64,000 bases of DNA from contig JAXBDG010000001.1 of NCBI GenBank assembly GCA_036320915.1, positions 1,426,001-1,490,000 on the forward strand, given 5' to 3'. The translations under genes were made by a program, and so were the position numbers. Of the stretch, positions 1 through 11,458 are shown one piece after another (within the stretch, counting starts at the first letter, position 1; the number at the start of each line of letters is the position of its first letter). The stretch is from Linnemannia elongata. Taxonomy: Eukaryota > Mortierellomycota > Mortierellomycetes > Mortierellales > Mortierellaceae. The notes below the pieces were generated by a model. It worked only from the letters and a program-made list of their open reading frames with translations, had not been told where the DNA came from and did not search any database.

Positions 1-237
1 CCCAAGATGTAATGCCGCACAGAGGATGAACCAAAAGAAGGCAAACTTTTCGGAAAGGGGTGCCAGGGTCGAGTTGCGAAGAGGGTATCCGAGTATGACA
101 GTGAGGGCGAGAATGGCGAAGAAGCCAATAGAGACGTAGACGAGAGTATGGAATACGGTATTGGTGTTTGGGACGTAGTGGTCGAAGACGAGGTCCTGCG
201 GGTAATATGGATGAGGCGTCCTGATTCCAGCCGCCAT
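1..237 (-). CDS. EBP: EBP-type sterol delta8-delta7 isomerase, N-terminal part (cut by window start)
   Basis: The first 79 codons are present, starting at the ATG at 237, and the gene runs off the left edge. The N-terminus contains HPYYPQDL followed by DHYVPNT, the hallmark opening of emopamil-binding-protein sterol isomerases (HPYxPxxL, then a short aromatic stretch before the first membrane helix). A first membrane segment follows at about residues 30-50 (VYVSIGFFAILALTVILG) and the start of a second at 66-79. The family moves the sterol double bond from C8 to C7 in the endoplasmic reticulum. No intron is seen in this part. Most Dikarya use the unrelated Erg2 for this step, so an EBP-type enzyme in a fungus is notable. 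The catalytic part lies outside the window. Confidence 0.8.
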   Translation of the reverse strand, partial: MAAGIRTPHPYYPQDLVFDHYVPNTNTVFHTLVYVSIGFFAILALTVILGYPLRNSTLAPLSEKFAFFWFILCAALHLG

Positions 238-569
238 CTTCGTGTAGAGATGATGAAGGAAGATGTGCAAGGAATGAGGTGAATTAAAATTTCAGGAACG
301 AAAAAGAACAGGCCATCCACTCCTCTCAAACGTTTGTGGCTTGCACTTTCTCCTACACACTCTCTCTTTCTCTCACTCTCTAATCGATGGCGCATCGCTC
401 CTAATTGCTTTTTGTACGCTGTAAAGTGTAGCCGCTCCATTTTGCACATGTGTAAGGTTGGCTAAGCTAGAAACTACTGTGAGTATGAATGGGTGTATGC
501 AGTATGCCATGAAAGGAAAAAAAGGTGAGCAAATGGGCGTGAGAAAGGGTCTGGTGTGCGGCTGATTAA
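238..569. other. Intergenic: UXS1 3' flank and EBP 5' flank
   Basis: This 332-base gap separates two minus-strand genes. A CT-rich stretch lies at about 345-380. No gene or RNA is recognisable. Confidence 0.6.
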
Positions 570-2199
570 CTAGTCGGTGTACCAAGCCTGCTCGCTCTTG
601 GTCTTCTTGAAGTACTGTACAGTCTCACGGATACCCTGGTAGACAGAGAACTTGGGGTTCCAGCCAAGATACCTCTGAGCCCTCCCGATATCCGGTCGTC
701 GCCTCTGGGGGTCATCCTCGGTTGGTGGCAGACTCATAATCTCAACATCGGCATTAATCTCGTTCCGGATCATCTCTGCAAACTCGCGAATAGTATACTC
801 CTCGGGGTTGCCCAAGTTAACTGGCTCCTTGTAGTTCCGATTCATCAACAAGATCAGCCCATCCACCAAGTCGTGGATATATTGGAACGATCGCGTCTGC
901 TGTCCATCGCCATAGATCGTCAGCTCGTCTCCTCGCAGAGCCTGCATGATAAAGTTGCTGACCACACGGCCATCGTTCTCGTTCATCCTGGGTCCAAATG
1001 TGTTGAAGATCCTGGCAACCCGCACATCGACCTCGTCCTGCTGCATGTACGAGTAAGTCAGGGTCTCGGCAACGCGCTTTCCTTCGTCGTAGCAGGCTCT
1101 TGGTCCAATTGGGTTGACATGGCCCCAATATGTCTCCTTTTGCGGATGCTCCTCCGGATCTCCGTACACCTCTAGAAAAAAAAACAAAAAAAGTTAAAAA
1201 AAGGGTTGGCCGTCATCATCGTGCAGATATAGTTAGTAAAAACATCAGAAAGAGATAAGACGCTCTTCACTCTATCTCTTCTACCCCGCCAGCGGAAATG
1301 AAAAGAGGTGGACAAGAAAATGCTCCGCATATATGAAAAAAGAGAACAAGATCCCCATGCTCACCGGAGGTTGAAGTCAAGAGGAAGCGCGCCTTGGTCC
1401 GCTTGGCGAGTCCCAACATGTTGATCGTGCCCATGACGGAGGTCTTGACAGTCTTGATAGGGTTGTATTGATAATGAGGTGGCGAGGCTGGGCAGGCGAG
1501 GTGGTAGATCTGATCGACCTCGATCATAAAGGGATCAACGACGTCGTGGCGAATGAGCTCGAAATGTGGGTGACCAAGCCAGTGTTGGACATTCCTCTTG
1601 CTTCCTGTGAAAAAGTTGTCGAGCACAATCACCTCATGGCCCATCAGCATCAACCGGTCGACCAGGTGGGACCCGACAAACCCCGCCCCTCCTGTGACAA
1701 GAATGCGTTTCCGTTCGTGGTTGAGCAGCATCTTCACCGACGGGAAAGATGGCGAATGAGGGAACGAGAGCGTCTTGTCGTGGAGGTTGACCTTGCGGTA
1801 GGCGTCTGTCTGCTCGGGCAGGTACAGCTGCTGTAGGACACTCAGCGCGATATCTGACCGCACAGCCTTATCGCCCACGACCGTCACTTGGTTGGCACTG
1901 TTGGGCGGGCTGTCTTCGCCGCCGCCACTACCGCCTATTCCCGGTCCCTGTTGATGTTGTCCTTCGCCCGCCTCGATCACCAAGCCCGAAGCAGGGGCTG
2001 TGTTCTCGGCGTTATCTCGTATCCTCAATGCATCATCCCCACTGCTGCTGCTGCTGCTGTTCGACTGGGAAGAAGGGTCGGTCGCGGCGCCAATCTCTGA
2101 GCGGATCATGGGTGCCTGGACAGTATCAGGTGCTGCTTTGTCGAAGTTGTCTCGTGTCTGTTCGTTGTTATTCTCGTGCAGTGCTACTGACTCTTCCAT
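570..2199 (-). CDS. UXS1: UDP-glucuronate decarboxylase (UDP-xylose synthase)
   Basis: Two exons (2199-1365 and 1171-570) encode 478 residues. The enzyme is an NAD-dependent extended SDR that converts UDP-glucuronate to UDP-xylose. The Rossmann motif [10 protein letters not shown] starts near residue 170. TSTSEVYGDP spans the splice junction and supports it. The catalytic YDEGK (YxxxK) follows, and [10 protein letters not shown] is the family signature. The intron (1364-1172) has GTGAGC and a T-rich CTAG end and splits the Glu codon of SEVYG. The first 160 residues are Ser/Gly-rich and look disordered. Unlike animal UXS1, no N-terminal membrane anchor is visible, so a cytosolic enzyme is plausible. 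The start ATG at 2199 is the farthest upstream in frame. Confidence 0.92.
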
Positions 2200-3077
2200 T
2201 TAACCTAAGTTGGATGCACTTGTTCTGTTGTCGACGTTTGGTTTGTGGCTGGGTGTGCAAATGTAATGGGAATGCAGGAAAGTGAGGAGAGTGTGTGGGT
2301 TTGAATGTGAATGGGTAAGGCGATCGAGACGACGACGAATAAGGAACGCGTGTATGTCTTTTTCTTTTTTTCTTTTTTTTTTTTTTTTAACGTAGGGGTT
2401 AGTGTAAAGGGGAGAGTGTGGCGGAGGAGGAGATGGGAGAAAAGAGAGGGAAAAGAGGAACGAGGGCTGAAAGTAACGGGAGGGAGGGAGAGAAGGAGAA
2501 TTGGTAGGGAGAGAAGGGGAATTGGTAGAGAGAGAAGAAGGAAGAAGGTGAGGGGAAAGAGAGAGAGAGGAGGAAGAAAAGAAAAAAAGAGAAAAAGAAC
2601 GAGTATGAAAGAGAGTTATGTGAGTGTTCGAGACACATCATTATCATCAGATGAGGCTCATGGATGGAATGCGCCCGAAAGGATAACCTTATCGGCTGGA
2701 TGTGTAAACCAAGTGGCGCCGTCTCGTCATTATTCTCAGTGCTCGTTTGCCACAATGCTTTCTCTCTCTCTCTCTCTGTCTTCTTCTCGACGTAAATAGA
2801 TCCATGGCACGCCGATAACGCCACTAGACCCTGCTTCCTCCTCTTCTTTTTTTCCTTTCTGCCATGCTGGCCATAGTCGCCACTGGTATATTCACCTCTT
2901 GTCCATGTATCTTTCGTGCTCTCAACAACAATGTCGCACTGACGACTTCTTTTTTGGAATTGCAGCAGATTTATTATTAATTACATTCTTCATTATTACG
3001 GAAACCTTGAAAAACTCGGCGCACAACACAAGGAAGAAAAGAAAAAAAACACTCCGCCCATTCTAGGCCCTCTGCTA
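2200..3077. promoter_or_regulatory. UXS1 promoter region and TMX2 3' flank
   Basis: This 878-base gap holds an interrupted poly-T tract at about 2360-2390 and a long GA-rich purine tract at about 2410-2600. The purine tract includes a near-perfect duplication of a unit ending in GAATTGGTAG (about 2490-2530). A CT microsatellite lies near 2760-2782. Open frames here come from low-complexity sequence. No gene is recognised. Confidence 0.6.
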
Positions 3078-4334
3078 TTACACAAACGACTCTTTGCCTG
3101 TACCGAGTTTGGCCAATTCGAATGCAGCCTCGACCGAAGAAACAGATCGGTCCCAGCCAACCTTGCCCAGAACATCGCCTCCCACCTTGGTCGCAATCTT
3201 GGGTGGGAGCTGCTTCAACGCCTTACCGTCCTTGAACAAGATCAGTGTAGGGAGATCCAGAGTTGTTGCCGCCAAATTGATCTTGAAGCGTTCTGCAATC
3301 TCATCGCCATCTGCAAACAGATCCATGTCGATCTTGGCAAAGTGCACATTCACGCGGTTATATCTATTTTACAGGCCAGGAAGTGAGAATAAGCTTTCAA
3401 CAGTCTAATTGCAGTCAAGCTTGTGCAAAAAAGCAAAAGTCGTTGTCAACTGCCTTACTTGATGGAGCAATTGGCGTGTGATGCTTCAAAATACCGGCAA
3501 GGAGAGCTCCAGGTCGCGTTGAAGGCAATAATCCAGTAATGACTGGGGTCTAAATCGGACGTCTTCTTCTGATGTGGGTGAAGCAGGCCATCGCCGTGTT
3601 CATGGTTACAGTGTTCACCGTGTTCGTGGTGATGATGGCTGTGGCGATCCTGACCCTGTTGCTGTTCCTCCTCGAATTCCTCCTCGCTATCCAGGGGTTC
3701 ATCGTCCTCGTTCAGCTCAACGATCTTCGCGCTTGAATTTCTGTTCTTCAGGTTTGAATGGTCGTCCGCACGCCCCTTGCCCTTTGATTTCTTCTCGTTT
3801 GGTGTTGTCAGATAGTTCAATTGAGCCGAATCCAGCCAAATAACCTTGGATGGGCCTTGATATGGTGGTTGAGGAAGCGCAATGAATACAACTAAAAAAA
3901 AAAGTAATAAGAGATGAACGCAGGTCAGATTCAACAGCCCCACAGCTGAGATCTACACAATCAAATGCCAATGGAATGATAGCACACAAGAAGTAATTAC
4001 CTGTCCACGCGAATAGATAGAGGACAAATCGCCAATGTCCGTTCCAGCCTGAGCCCCAGAACTCGAGTGGTTCATTCGACACAGCCCAATATCCATAGAG
4101 AGAGAATACTTTCATGTAGAGAGATAAGACGCTGACGAGTTCTTCGGGAGACTGGGCGCCTCGGACTTTGATCGTGATCAGCGCCATAGCGGGGAGGAGG
4201 TAGCGCGAGTATGCACCGATGCTTGCGGTGGAGAGGAGATCGGGATGGTTGATGATCTGGTGGATGGGGTATGAGAGTGCGAGGGCCGCATTGGCCAGAT
4301 AGTGGGGATGGAGAAGCCGTCCTATGAGCGACAT
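3078..4334 (-). CDS. TMX2: TMX2-like thioredoxin-related transmembrane protein
   Basis: Three exons (4334-4001, 3891-3459, 3363-3078) encode 350 residues and keep frame. The N-terminal half has several hydrophobic segments. The last membrane helix is followed by LPQPPYQGP, matching the QPPYLGP signature of TMX2. A thioredoxin-like domain follows, with strand IIAFNATW, then S240-S-P-C243 in place of CxxC, and later FAKIDMDLF and LPTLILFKDGK with the cis-proline. Known TMX2 proteins also carry an SxxC site, so a non-classical redox role in the endoplasmic reticulum is expected. Residues 170-221 form an acidic, then strongly histidine-rich insert (HSHHHHEHGEHCNHEHG). The protein ends GKESFV, with no KKxx retrieval signal. 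Confidence 0.88.
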
Positions 4335-4734
4335 TGTTTCCTGTCGTTGTGTTGGTGAGTGACGGGAATGGGAGTTGGTGTAATGGGAGTTGGTGTAAAG
4401 AGAAAGAAAGAAGGAAAGGTGTTGTAAGCTCAGGTCTTCAAGTGATATAAAATTGGGAAGGTTCCATCATCGCATATGCTGCAACGCGTCCTTCTTTCGT
4501 GTGTCACTCCCTCTGGATCCTTCGTTCAATCGCTTCGTTCCTTTTTGGCTGTGTCTCTTCACCTCTTCCACTTATGATTGATTTGGTCCTTTCTTTGTGT
4601 GTGTAGTAATAATGTACCACAGTCAATTGATGGCGACACAACTGCGCCGACACTGCGGTACAGGTGCACCTACTAAAGAATGACGCCGTGGTTGTTTATT
4701 CTTAGGGGTAAAGGAACAGCTAACAAGGCTGACA

Positions 4735-4800
<66 letters not shown>

Positions 4801-5778
4801 TGACGGGCTGTGGATGAATACGAGCGCAACAAGTTTCTTGGACAGGAGAACATGGATGATGATGTTAGTCCGAGCAAAAGGAGTTCAACTAAAAAAAATA
4901 ATAATAATAAAAAAAAAAAGGGACAGAAGTAATAATAACGAACGGGAGGGTCATGCGGAGTCGGTCAGCACCCTGCAATAGGGGCCAATTCACTCACACG
5001 CGCTACTTTTTTTTCTCCTTCTTTGCTGCTGCAACAATCGTCCCACTTAGCGATGCAAGGACCATGACTCCTCCTCCCCCTCCACATCAACAACAGCGTT
5101 TGTTTTTTCACTGCCAGTGTACTCTGTTTTTCGTCATCATTGTCAGCAAACCGCATTTGCGTTTGTAAAGCAACCCACTCTTGTTGAATGCACAACAAGA
5201 ACCCTTCACGATGGTTTGTAGCATACAGATCAAATTTGTTACTTGTAGCCCAAGAATAAAGCGAATCGTTCTCCGGCTGATCCTCGCTCTGTTGTTTTGA
5301 AGGGTTGGCTATAGAGAAAAGTCCGGCTCTGTCATCTGGCGCGCATTCTGGTCATGATGCAGGGGATCGGAGAAAAAAGAACAAGAGAGAGGGAGAGAGA
5401 GGGAGAGAGAGGGAGTGAGTCGACCAGAGGGGGTCGACCGACGACAACTTCCTTTGCTCGCACGTTTGCGTTATCCTTTCTTTTCTCTCCTTTAAGTCCA
5501 CTCTATCATTTAACCCTCTTCCCTTCCCTTCTCTTCCCTTTCCACCTCTCTTTCTCACTCAACTCTTCATCATCACAGTCCCTCTCTCCCTCCCTCTCTT
5601 TTTTGGATACAGGAAGAGTCCAATACACCAGCATCTCTCAGTGAGAGTGCCTCGCGACAACAATCCACAGCGCGAAAGGAGTTCATCATTTTCTCGACTC
5701 TCCCTTCTTCCTTCCCTCCACCAACACAACCCTGTACAGAACCTCCATCCCCTCCCCCATACATAATACCACACTAAA
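4335..5778. promoter_or_regulatory. Divergent promoter region between TMX2 and the arrestin gene
   Basis: This 1.44-kb gap lies between oppositely oriented genes. It holds a 15-base direct duplication at about 4368-4397, an ACAGGC array (4735-4800), an A-rich stretch at 4890-4920, and a GAGAGAGGGA tandem at about 5385-5415. CT-rich leader sequence runs before the arrestin ATG. No convincing gene is seen. Confidence 0.6.
4735..4800. repeat. Hexanucleotide tandem repeat (ACAGGC)x11
   Basis: Eleven uninterrupted copies of ACAGGC fill this stretch. Read on the minus strand it would encode a Pro-Val repeat, but no supporting gene structure surrounds it. It is treated as a microsatellite in the divergent promoter. 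Confidence 0.95.
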
Positions 5779-8700
5779 ATGCAGCATTATCAACAGCCAC
5801 AACACAACCACCAATCCCAACACCGACTCCCGCCTATTCTACCACCCCCAGGGTCTGTGCCCCACGAGTCAACGTCTGGGTCTGGGTTTGTTTCAGGAAT
5901 CGAGGCGGCGGCGGCGTCGGCATTGACATTAGCCAACAACATTGCGTTTCGACCGATGACCTCGCAACCGGCGAAATGCAGCAAGTTGAAGATTCGCATC
6001 TTTTTTGACTCGACTATTTTCCAGGCGGGAGGGACCTTGTTTGGGCGGATGGAGGTCACAGCCACGAGTTCGCGGTCCTTGAAACTGGGCGAAATAGCTG
6101 TCGAGCTTGCTGCCTATGAAGGTAGCTTCTATGCTCATTGATAGAGAAAAAGAAATAAGCTCTCTTTCTCTCTCTGTCTTTAACACACATCAGCAATTGC
6201 ACTGATCATCATCCCATAGAACTGATCAGTTATCATTGTTCATTTTGGTTCCTGAATTATCATCGACAATAGAAATTACTTCAAAGGAGTTCACAGCAAC
6301 ACAGTCCTTCCTTTCGTCCCGCCTCTGCTTCCAGGGCACCGGCATCCCGCCCTCAAACGCTGTCCACGGACCATGCGATGACGACGGCTTCTGGATGGCA
6401 AAGAAGGGCAAGACAACCTTCCCCTTTGCATTTCAGCTGCCCCTCGACTGCCCATCGAGTCTCGTCTTTGGTCAGACCGCTTCTCTGCGATATGTTGTCA
6501 CAGGGTAAGTTGTAACTCTTGTTATGTCGTACTATTACTCTATTGTAGGAGTGAGCAAAAAAGTGTCATGAGTTGTATTCAAGTCACCCAAATCCACCCC
6601 TTTTTTTGTATTGACATAACGTTTTTTTTTCTTACTCCTCCTTAACATACTTTGAAATCTTATGTTGCAATGATCAGCCTAGTTCAGGTGTTCTATCATG
6701 GGAAGGATGAATCGATCCTAAAGTCCAAAGAAGCATTTGTGGTCGAGGCCTGGGATGGATACAACCCCGATTACAGGCTACCTGTCCACGCATCCAACTC
6801 CACGAAACTGTTCTGGGGGGGGAGCGGCGCCCTTGAACTAGAGGCAATGCTAGCAGAGAGGCTACATAGCGCAGGAGGCAATTTGACTGTCGAGGTCAAG
6901 GTCAAGAATAGTACTAGCCGAAAGGTAGCCTACTTCTCTTCAACATTGGCACCTGTAAATTGATTTCCTCAATGATCTAACCATTACCCTATTTTACTCT
7001 ACTGTCTTAGGTACAAGGCATTCGCGTTGGAGTGGCGCGTCGATTGGAGATGGTGTCAGACAAAGCCCAGGCTGAATTGAATCCAGGACTGAAGATCGAG
7101 ACGGTCAGTGTTTCCGAAGTCATTGGAACTCAGGAGTTCAAATCATCGAGCTATCTCTTTGACACAGGCGAGGAGCGCACAATGACCGTCAACATGATTG
7201 TTCCTGGAAATGCCAGGACCATCCGAGGAACTGCTCTCTTTGAGGTGACATGCTTTGTCGTTGTCTCTATGCTCCTTGGCGCCTTCAGGTAACGTGTGAG
7301 ATACCTTGAGCATATTTTTTGAGGCTTTCTCCAGTAGAGACAAACGAGAAAAATTGCTAACCTCATGTACTTCTGTTCAATGAATGTAGTGGTGAACTTT
7401 CTGTGGAGATCCCTGTCAAGATTTGCCATCCAGCTTCCCTAACACCAGCACCAAAACCAAAACTGGATCAGAACCACTTGCCACATCAATACAACATTGT
7501 CGACGACGACCTAGACTTAGACAACGATGGACCAACAAAGTCCAACAGGAGGATCGGATCAAACGCCAGTTTGGCTGTTTCGACTAGGTATGACCCAGAT
7601 GGCCAAGACCAACAGGATGATTCAGGAGGTATCGGTAGACAAGGGGAATGGAACGGCGATGACCGTGGTTTATCCCCCGCAAACTCAATCACATCTATCA
7701 AATCCTTGCTTGCCAGCCCCAAGCAGAAACTGAGCAAACTTGCCGACAAGATCCAACGCTCGACCAGTCCAACTTCTAGTGGGCATGTCCAGCACGAGCA
7801 CAGGAAGGATTCTGATAACCTCAGTGGGGCACCAAGTCGACGCATGGCTAAATCGCCCCCTCTTGGACCAGCTGCCCCCGTTGCTTATGTCCCTGCAGTC
7901 GAGCGAGTCCGGTATACACCCTTTCAACCACCACCCACAACAAAGGCCAAGGAGTTCTTGAAAGCAGCTGCTCAGTACCAGCAAGAGATGTCGAGCGCAC
8001 TCGCTGGGCTTGGAGATGACAATGTCGAATTCGACCTAGACGACAAGACAATGGCGACTGCAATTCATCAGTGGATCTCAAAGAAGGAGTCGGAGGGACG
8101 ATACCAGAGTCAGGCACCGCTTCGTGCGCCGACGGCAACCAGACCCACGCCACCTATCCAAATTCCTGCGGCTTCGCCCAGCCGTCGGCGTCATCCGGTT
8201 GAGCCCATCAACACCCAGTTTGGATCATTCACATCCCAGATCAGTCCTGGAGGTGCATCTCCACAAAGCTACTTAAGTGCTGCCTCACCAGAGCCTTCTT
8301 CTCCAACAGGTGCAGCCTTCTCAAATCAGACAACCTCAAGGTTTATTCACCATGCTCATCGACAGCCAGCAGCCCCACAAACCGGAGCATTTGGAAGTGC
8401 AGTGGAGGATTGTTTGACCGACCCACCGCTCTTTGCACGACCTCTCCCACTACCCTCTCCACCACCCACAGGATCGCCAAAGCGACCTGGTTTACCCAAC
8501 CCGCCTGCGCAACCACGCCCTATTTCTCCTTCCCCTGTTCCTATCCCAATCCAAACAGCTGAGAGTCTGGCCTTGGCCAGAGAGGCATATGAACGTGTCA
8601 AACGTGCCGGATCGCCTATCCCAGATCTCCTCCAGAATGCGACAACCCCAGGAAACGGTGCATCACATTCAGGATTTGCTGCTTCTCCTCATCAACCTCC

Positions 8701-11458
8701 TTCACCCTTTGACTCCAAACACCACCCCCAACACCCAAACATCAAGGTCCCTGCCCCAGTCAACACGGCAGCAACGCAGTCCAACATTGCAACCAGTCCC
8801 TCCGGGCTTTCGCGACTGCTCAACGATGCCGCCTCCACTCCCGGTCCACAACTTACCCATCATGCCAAGCATGGCTATGACGGACATCTTATCGATAATT
8901 CTCCTCCGCCCACTTGTTCCAGCCCTGAGCTGCGGCATATCCCACTGAATCGACCTCTTCCAGTACCTGGTCCGAAGCCGCAGCACTTGAATCAAGTACA
9001 AGCACAACCTCCAGCGCAGATCCCAGCCAGGAGCCCAGCCGGATCGAATCCCAACATCTTCACCAGAGAAGCAGAGGCGCGACCAAGACCAGAGCCGACA
9101 CCAAGATCTCCTGTAGCCGCAGCACCTGCAGCATCAACAACAGTACCCGTGGCGGCAGCAGTAACAACAACCTCGAGTGGTCATCTGCGAGGACCGCAAC
9201 CTGTCATGGAGGAAGGAGCAACACGATCGGGTCATTTATACACCCCGAAACCAACTCCGACATTGACAGCTCGACCCCCAGCACCTGTGACGACAGTCCG
9301 AGTCGGCCAACATGCCGCCCCTACCAACAAACCTCTTACCGTTAGTGGAGCATCCCAAGCTTCAGCTTCAGCGTTAGCCTCGGCACAGACACCGGCGACA
9401 AGAGCGACTGCAGGACATGCCAGGAGGCCAGTGGCACCAGCGGGAGCAGCAGGGAAGCCACAAGATCCAGGCAGCGGCTTCGTCTACCCGAAGGCGACTC
9501 GCAAACCTGTGGCAGGAACCAAACCCCCTACAATTGCAACCAAGCCCAAGAATCTGGCTTCCACCGCACAGCAGCATGCTCACACCACGGACCCTCCTGG
9601 CCCTGACCATACGAATTCTCGAGCCATCATGGATGCAGCAGCTCATCGGGAGTTTGATCAGCGGCTGCGGCAGCCACCTCAACAAGGCATTGCTACATCC
9701 AAGAGCAAGGGTGAGAGCGTAGCACCCACGGCATCCATGAGGGCTCCACAAATGATTGCAACACCTTCATCATCATTTTCGTCGCCATCCTCGGAGGATT
9801 CTGAGAGGGGGAGCGTGTCGCCCAGAGGGGACGGGGGGACGCGTGTCACTCATGGGTTTCAATCTCCTAGGGATGCCATCTTTGAAGAAGAACCAGAAGA
9901 GCTGGACAAGGGCCGGTCAACAGTAGCACGTGAACAGCGCGGACCGACGGAAGGTTCGAGAGGTGCTATCAATGATGATCCACGCCATCGACATCACCAG
10001 CAGCAACAACAACGCTCCCAACAGCACAGACATGCACAAGCACAGGGCTCTCCACAAGATAACAACAGCAACATCAGTGAACCACCAGTTAACCCGGCCC
10101 TTGATGTAGAAATCGTCCAGGAGACATCCAGCGAGATCCGAGCCCACGCCATCGCAGCAGCAAACAGCTTCCGAGCCAAAGGTGCCAACTCGGGTGGGTA
10201 CGTTGTCAACACCGGCAAGCTGCGACAGGCCATCAGAAACACCGATAGCAGCAACTCTGGAGGAAGCAGCGGTCACTTGATCCAGGCATTGGCCGATGGA
10301 GCCATGAGTGCAGCATCTGCAGCTGCTTCAGGATTGGGGTGGGGTGGTCAACAGTCCCCTTCCTCCCCCTCCAAACCAGCGCCTATCACAGCTCCACGGC
10401 CATCTGCACAACATCGAGATCACCGTTCAGGTCAGAACCCACAGAGGTCTTCGTCACCACCGGCGGCTCAAGGACGCCCTAATCGCCCTCAACAGCAACA
10501 TCAACAGTCGCCACCCAAATCACGACATCTGGATCGAGCGGCACCTGGGCGCAGTCACCATCTTCAGAACCCTGTTGTTGAGCAGGCTCACGATCTGACA
10601 ATGAAGGACATTAATTTCCAGACCATTGCTCCTGGAGAGTATGTCGTTGAGCAGCAGCCGAAGGCCGCCGCCATGTTTGACCAACCCTTGCCAGAAGTCT
10701 CCCCCATCCGACATATCTCCCCTCCGACGGCGACGCCTGAGACTGTGTCCGCGGTTGCACCAACTTCTATGGCAGCAGCACCTACGACAGCGTTGACCAC
10801 CATTCCTGTGACTTCCAGCCAGCATAACGTGAAGGTGGCCCAAAGAGCGACGGCAACGACAACGGCAGAAGGTAACCCACAACAAAAGGGTCCTACCCAG
10901 AGTCGATCCCAGCCAGCCTCGAGAGTCATGGACACACCCTCCAGGAACGACCCTTTGCCACCTACGCCTGTCGTCGTGGCTGTAGAAGCTCATCCGGACC
11001 CTACAACAACACCCACAGCCTCAATTATCGCTCCTCCACGATTGGACAAAACCCTCCCCAAGATCCAAGAGCAACCCGCCCCCCGGTCTCGAATCCTTGA
11101 CCTTCCTTCTCCTCAACGACAACAATCACCGCCGACTGAGACTCCCATCAGATCCTCAGCTGCCCCAGTGTCTGCAACAGCAGCCATTTTCAACAGTAAT
11201 AATATCCATATCCCTCCCCTTGCTAGAGCAGCACCACCCCTGACACCCGCTCAACAACAGAGGGCAAGATATTATTATGGTCGAGCGGCCGAATCCTCTG
11301 CCACCTCGGGTGCGACCGCCCTTGCCGCCACCGGATCCGCGGCGTCGTCGGCGTATTCTTCTGCAGCTGGTGGTGGAGTTGGAGGTGCAAAGGCGATAAA
11401 CCCGAAATTGCAGGAGTACATCCAAAAATACAACCTAGCCGCTAACACGCGATCGTAG
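5779..11458 (+). CDS. Giant alpha-arrestin-like protein with a long disordered tail
   Basis: Five exons (5779-6121, 6273-6504, 6678-6924, 7011-7288, 7390-11458) encode 1722 residues. The arrestin fold is read from KLKIRIFFDSTIFQAGG (first strands), LKLGEIAVELAAYEEITS, the ATQSFLSSRLCFQG block, TFPFAFQLP, a second arrestin domain, and GELSVEIPVKICHP at its end. The junction YE-EITSKEF supports the first intron. All introns fall in the first 550 residues. The remaining roughly 1200 residues lie in one uninterrupted exon rich in Pro, Ser, Ala, Gln and Thr. Alpha-arrestins usually recruit ubiquitin ligases to membrane cargo through PPxY motifs. I did not find a PPxY, so the partner is unknown. 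A conserved-looking end, LQEYIQKYNL, closes the protein. Confidence 0.82.

Noticed and set aside
2311..2824. Frames of 141-162 codons on both strands
   Set aside because: They consist of GA/CT low-complexity sequence (RRKKREGKEE-type or Ser/Phe-rich) in a promoter region.
4735..4800. Possible CRISPR-like array
   Set aside because: The repeats are contiguous hexamers without spacers, and the genome is eukaryotic.
4623..4877. Minus-strand frame with a Pro-Val repeat
   Set aside because: It is the translation of the ACAGGC microsatellite. There are no flanking exons or homology.
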